The translations under genes and the position numbers were made by a program. Of a DNA stretch of 8,910 nt, positions 6,198 to 8,910 are shown in pieces (positions within the stretch are counted from its first letter, which is position 1; every line of letters starts with the position of its first letter). Source of the DNA: Candidatus Zixiibacteriota bacterium (lineage in GTDB: Bacteria > Zixibacteria > MSB-5A5 > JAABVY01 > JAHJOQ01); the NCBI GenBank assembly GCA_024275215.1, contig JAJRZO010000502.1, positions 1-8,910 on the forward strand, read 5' to 3'. A model generated the notes under the pieces. That model was not told the origin of the DNA and did no database searches. It saw nothing but the letters and a program-made list of their open reading frames with translations.

Positions 6198-7331
6198 TCA
6201 TGACTTCGGTTCCATATCATGTTCAACAGGGAAAATCCTGCTCGAAAATCTGCGAACAAACGGCAGAATCGAATTCTTTGCCATCATAACGAATCTGCCT
6301 TTGAGATTCCTGTTGCCAACAGTGATAGTCACGTGGCTTCTGATATCTTTACACCATTCAATCTTGTATGAATAGGCTGCTCCGGTAAGATCATATTCGC
6401 ATGGGCCGTCCAACTCTGAAATATGTTTGATAATTGCTATCTTAAGATTGCTGCCGGGGGAGAAGTATTTGAACTCCTGATCGTAATCGCACCTTGTAGC
6501 AGAGTAATTACATCCGTTTCTCAACAGGTACTCGAAACCAGCCAGTTGCCTATTCAGTTCAATCGTGAAGATAGAAACTAACCCCTGTTTCATTGCTCTG
6601 GGAGTGAAAGCAGTATAGAATTTCCCTTCAGGAGAGTCTGCCCGAATGTCGGTCCCATATTCCGATTTCCAGCTCTTTCCTGAGATCCCGATCATATTCG
6701 GCGCGAATTCCTCAAACTCATCGGCTGATTCAATATGTCTGATGCGATAGCTGGCAGCCTTGTCGAGTCTTCTGAAACACATCTTGTTTAAGTGCTTTCT
6801 GCGTTTCTTCGGAAGTGATTCCCAATAATCATCCCACGAACCGTTGATTGTCATGTATGGAGACTGTAAACCTTCGGCTTTCTGGAAACCTGAACCGTAT
6901 CGGTTGGTCTCAAGCAGCTCGATGAATCGCTTCGTGGTCGGCGCCTCATTTTCCATATTCTCAAGATAGAGTATATCCCAATCGGGAAGTTCGAGCATTC
7001 TTTCCACCAGAGGCTCGACAAACTCAATGTCTGAAGTAATGAAATTGCATCTCGGAGTCGGCTCCCCCGCGATGAAACTGATGGCTTTCGTGCCGACACC
7101 TTTGAATGGCTGATGAGTCCTGCATATCGGTGCAACTGCGACAAGCTGTCCATCTTTCCACAATGTTATGACAGCCAGAGAACTATTGAGAGAATTCGCT
7201 GCAGCCATTTCCTCGAACCAGAGGTGCCGCATGAAAACATTATCACACTCAGACCTGCCAACGAGTTCATCCCACGGCTGCCTGAGTTTTGAGAATTCAT
7301 CCAGCTTCTCTATTATCTTGAATTCAGTCAT
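6198..7331 (-). CDS. CelD/BcsL family GNAT acyltransferase (BioF2-like/FemAB-like, Acetyltransf_6 type)
   Basis: This is a predicted cytoplasmic acyltransferase of the double-GNAT type found in cellulose and exopolysaccharide loci (CelD/BcsL) and in exosortase-linked clusters. It would acylate an amino-sugar or another glycan precursor; substrate and acyl donor are unknown. The protein has 377 residues. The N-terminal half has the family beginning (W20-D21-L23, then FMRHLWFEEMA at 33-43, LWKDGQLVAVAPICR at 57-71). The C-terminal GNAT domain has ESLPKKRRKHLNKM (171-184), LNRQLAGFEYLL (259-270), a Y-Q-E-F-K-Y-FSPGSNL stretch ending near 295 and YDLTGAAYSYKIEW (313-326). The ATG at 7331 fits the family beginning, and no start codon lies upstream in frame before the previous gene, though no good ribosome binding site is seen. 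It sits 41 nt after the GT2 gene and 19 nt before the GT4 gene. Confidence 0.85.
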   Translation of the reverse strand: MTEFKIIEKLDEFSKLRQPWDELVGRSECDNVFMRHLWFEEMAAANSLNSSLAVITLWKDGQLVAVAPICRTHQPFKGVGTKAISFIAGEPTPRCNFITSDIEFVEPLVERMLELPDWDILYLENMENEAPTTKRFIELLETNRYGSGFQKAEGLQSPYMTINGSWDDYWESLPKKRRKHLNKMCFRRLDKAASYRIRHIESADEFEEFAPNMIGISGKSWKSEYGTDIRADSPEGKFYTAFTPRAMKQGLVSIFTIELNRQLAGFEYLLRNGCNYSATRCDYDQEFKYFSPGSNLKIAIIKHISELDGPCEYDLTGAAYSYKIEWCKDIRSHVTITVGNRNLKGRFVMMAKNSILPFVRRFSSRIFPVEHDMEPKS

Positions 7332-7372
7332 TTGGCAATCGTCGTTCGATTTTTCCTGTACACAAAAATTGG

Positions 7373-8386
7373 TTAATACCCTCCCCGAAGCAATGTTCTG
7401 AGCTTTATCAAAGTTTTGATCCCCCAGTCCGGCAATGACAGGAGCCTACGTATCGATCCGGGACAATCGTCGAGCTTTCCCGATTCATTTCTGGCCAGAT
7501 CATACTTCCCGGCCAGCACAAGATTCTTCACGTGATCAAGTCTCTGTTGACTCAGTACACTGTCGTATGTTTCCTGATTAGCACACATGAATTCTTCATC
7601 ACATCCCCATACCAGTTCAATCACAGCAACGCGTGCCTGCGACATTTTCAGTTTGTCGGCATGTGTAAGTCGCGTAACAGCATTTGCGTACTGACATGCG
7701 GTTTCACAGTCAATAAAAGCAGCGCGACCCTTCCGCGCAAGCAATCCGAAACAGAACCAGTCTTCGTAAAGCGGAAGATCCTCCGCATAACAGAGTGAAT
7801 CGCCCGCCGTTTCTCTGCGAACCACCAATGTACTCGTGAAAATATAGTTCGTTTCAAGTTCATTCTTATACATGCTGCCTGTATAAAACATACAATCTTC
7901 AACCTGATCCGGGATGTCTATGACACTGGAGATGAATTGACCCTCCCCAAGTATTTCGCTCCACGGTCTGTTGTCCCCGCTCCAATTTACAACATTATTG
8001 TGATAGGTGCAGCCTTTTTCGTCCGTCGCAGAAAAATTAGTGAATGAAAACAGGATATCCTGCCGCTCCTGCATCAGTCGCCGTTGTAAATTGAGTTTGT
8101 CCGGCATCCATTCGTCGTCCGAGTCGAGAAACGCCACAAGATCGTTTCGTGCCTTGCTGATACCAACATTGCGGGCTTTGCCGGCTCCGGAATTAGTAAT
8201 TCGAATTTGCCGAATTCTCTTTCCGAAGCTCGCCAGTATGTCCGAAGTGTTGTCAGTCGAGCCGTCATCCACAACTATGATCTCATCGCGCTCAGAACTT
8301 GCAGTGAGAGCTGACTCGATTGCACGCCCGACAAGATGCGCGCGGTTGTATGTCGGGATGATAGTTGTAACAGTCAGCTCAGACAT
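7373..8386 (-). CDS. Glycosyltransferase family 2 (GT-A fold)
   Basis: This is a GT-A glycosyltransferase that would use a metal ion and a nucleotide sugar to extend a surface glycan. The protein has 337 residues. The N-terminal Rossmann-like domain shows TIIPTYNRAHLVGRAIESAL (8-27), the nucleotide-binding VVDDGSTDNT (38-47), GKARNVGISKAR (69-80), and the metal-binding D88-S89-D90 within FLDSDDEW. LYEDWFCFGLLAR (206-218) supplies the catalytic-base-type ED pair (E208, D209). No transmembrane helix is evident. The C-terminal 100 or so residues are less typical and may set acceptor specificity. The start overlaps the end of the upstream GNAT gene by 8 nt, and a purine-rich GAGAAG 4 nt before the ATG can act as ribosome binding site. 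Enclosed by two GNAT genes, it is most likely part of the same glycan pathway. Confidence 0.92.
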   Translation of the reverse strand: MSELTVTTIIPTYNRAHLVGRAIESALTASSERDEIIVVDDGSTDNTSDILASFGKRIRQIRITNSGAGKARNVGISKARNDLVAFLDSDDEWMPDKLNLQRRLMQERQDILFSFTNFSATDEKGCTYHNNVVNWSGDNRPWSEILGEGQFISSVIDIPDQVEDCMFYTGSMYKNELETNYIFTSTLVVRRETAGDSLCYAEDLPLYEDWFCFGLLARKGRAAFIDCETACQYANAVTRLTHADKLKMSQARVAVIELVWGCDEEFMCANQETYDSVLSQQRLDHVKNLVLAGKYDLARNESGKLDDCPGSIRRLLSLPDWGIKTLIKLRTLLRGGY

Positions 8387-8910
8387 GCTGCTTCTCTTTC
8401 ACGAGAGCCTTGAGTCCCTTGAGCAACGGTCCTATAATCGGTAATGTAGGCAGAATATGCCTCAACCTGCAAGGCAACTCGCCTGTCAGGATCGGGATCA
8501 ATCTGTTCGCGAACACATGTATATTGTAGTACTTCTTCAGGCTCATCCGCCAGTTGCGATTCCACGGCATGTCAGTCAGACAATTGATTTCATCAATGTC
8601 TCTATTCTGGTAACAGCGGAAAACAGTTTCGAGAAACAACATGTTGCCCGGCGAGACACTCGAGTAATCCTCATCATAGCTGATTTTGTTTATGACAAGG
8701 GTTCGCCCGATTCGTATTGCCATGTGTCCTGCAATGGCTTTCCCTTCAGCGTCGAGGAAATGCCATTCAAGCCATCCGGCATGGTTCAGCCGTTCAGTTA
8801 ATGCCTTGTAGAAAGAAAGAAGCGATGGTGTCAATGCTATGGCTCCACCATTCCGGCCTTTCCAACCGGAAGCTTCCATCTTTACAAATGTATTCAAGAA
8901 CTCTCCAGAC
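8379..8910 (-). CDS. CelD/BcsL family GNAT acyltransferase, C-terminal part (cut by window edge)
   Basis: This second GNAT-type protein enters from beyond the right edge. The frame is open to the last base and about 176 residues are visible. These are the C-terminal catalytic domain of a BioF2-like (Acetyltransf_6) protein. They include KMEASGWKGRNGGAIAL near the visible start, a stretch close to the E-x-x-GWKG-x-x-G-x-A pattern of the family, then LDAEGKAIAGHMAIRIG, DYSSVSPGNMLFLE and NRNWRMSLKKYY. The TTG at 8897 is an internal codon, because the family sequence continues upstream of it. Its end overlaps the GT2 start by 8 nt. It shares the SPG element with the GNAT protein at 6198-7331 but is otherwise divergent, so it is not a recent duplicate. 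Full-length relatives are about 330-380 residues, so about half is missing from the window. Confidence 0.85.
   Translation of the reverse strand, partial: SGEFLNTFVKMEASGWKGRNGGAIALTPSLLSFYKALTERLNHAGWLEWHFLDAEGKAIAGHMAIRIGRTLVINKISYDEDYSSVSPGNMLFLETVFRCYQNRDIDEINCLTDMPWNRNWRMSLKKYYNIHVFANRLIPILTGELPCRLRHILPTLPIIGPLLKGLKALVKEKQHV

Noticed and set aside
6179..6259. N-terminal extension of the GT4 protein to a start at 6259
   Set aside because: It would overlap the upstream GNAT gene by about 60 nt and adds residues before the usual MKILVISPR start of the fold.
8007..8444. 145-codon open frame on the plus strand opposite the GT2 gene
   Set aside because: It is antisense to the GT2 nucleotide- and metal-binding motifs and is Ser/Arg-rich without a family pattern.

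Overview
The window looks like chromosomal DNA of a Gram-negative, respiring bacterium. The signs are a lipoprotein-type cytochrome c, an alternative complex III (ACIII) operon and envelope-glycan genes. Base composition is moderate and codon use looks uniform throughout. ACIII, a PEP-CTERM/EpsH-type glycosyltransferase and CelD/BcsL-like acyltransferases together would fit the FCB group or a neighbouring candidate phylum. That placement is an inference and no marker gene here settles it.

Region 1 (1-3146, plus strand) is the 3' end of an ACIII operon in the usual order actC (5' truncated), actD, actE, actF. The genes are translationally coupled: 4-nt overlaps at actC/actD and actD/actE, and a 9-nt gap before actF. 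ACIII is a quinol oxidoreductase unrelated to cytochrome bc1. It takes electrons from the quinol pool and passes them through c-haems to a terminal oxidase. ActC and ActF are polytopic membrane subunits, ActD is a small two-helix subunit and ActE is a mono-haem lipoprotein. No oxidase genes follow actF.

Region 2 (3149-4030, minus strand) is a TauE/SafE-family membrane transporter that converges on actF, with only 2 nt between the two stop codons.

Region 3 (4031-4444) has no believable gene. It holds a cluster of four short hairpins, including two degenerate copies of one composite palindromic element. It is the least explained part of the window.

Region 4 (4445-8910, minus strand, read right to left) is a compact gene run: a CelD/BcsL (BioF2-like) GNAT protein cut by the window edge, a family 2 glycosyltransferase, a second complete GNAT protein of the same type, a family 4 glycosyltransferase, and a TrmO/TsaA-type tRNA methyltransferase at the end. 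Spacings are -8, 41, 19 and 3 nt, so it is probably one transcript. The first four genes suggest synthesis and N-acylation or similar decoration of a surface polysaccharide or glycolipid. The tRNA-modification gene is a housekeeping outlier attached to the tail.

I found no tRNA, rRNA, CRISPR array, transposase or phage gene. No wholly new system is evident. The points most worth checking are the palindromic cluster, the paired GNAT proteins around the GT2 gene, and the coupling of trmO to the glycan genes.
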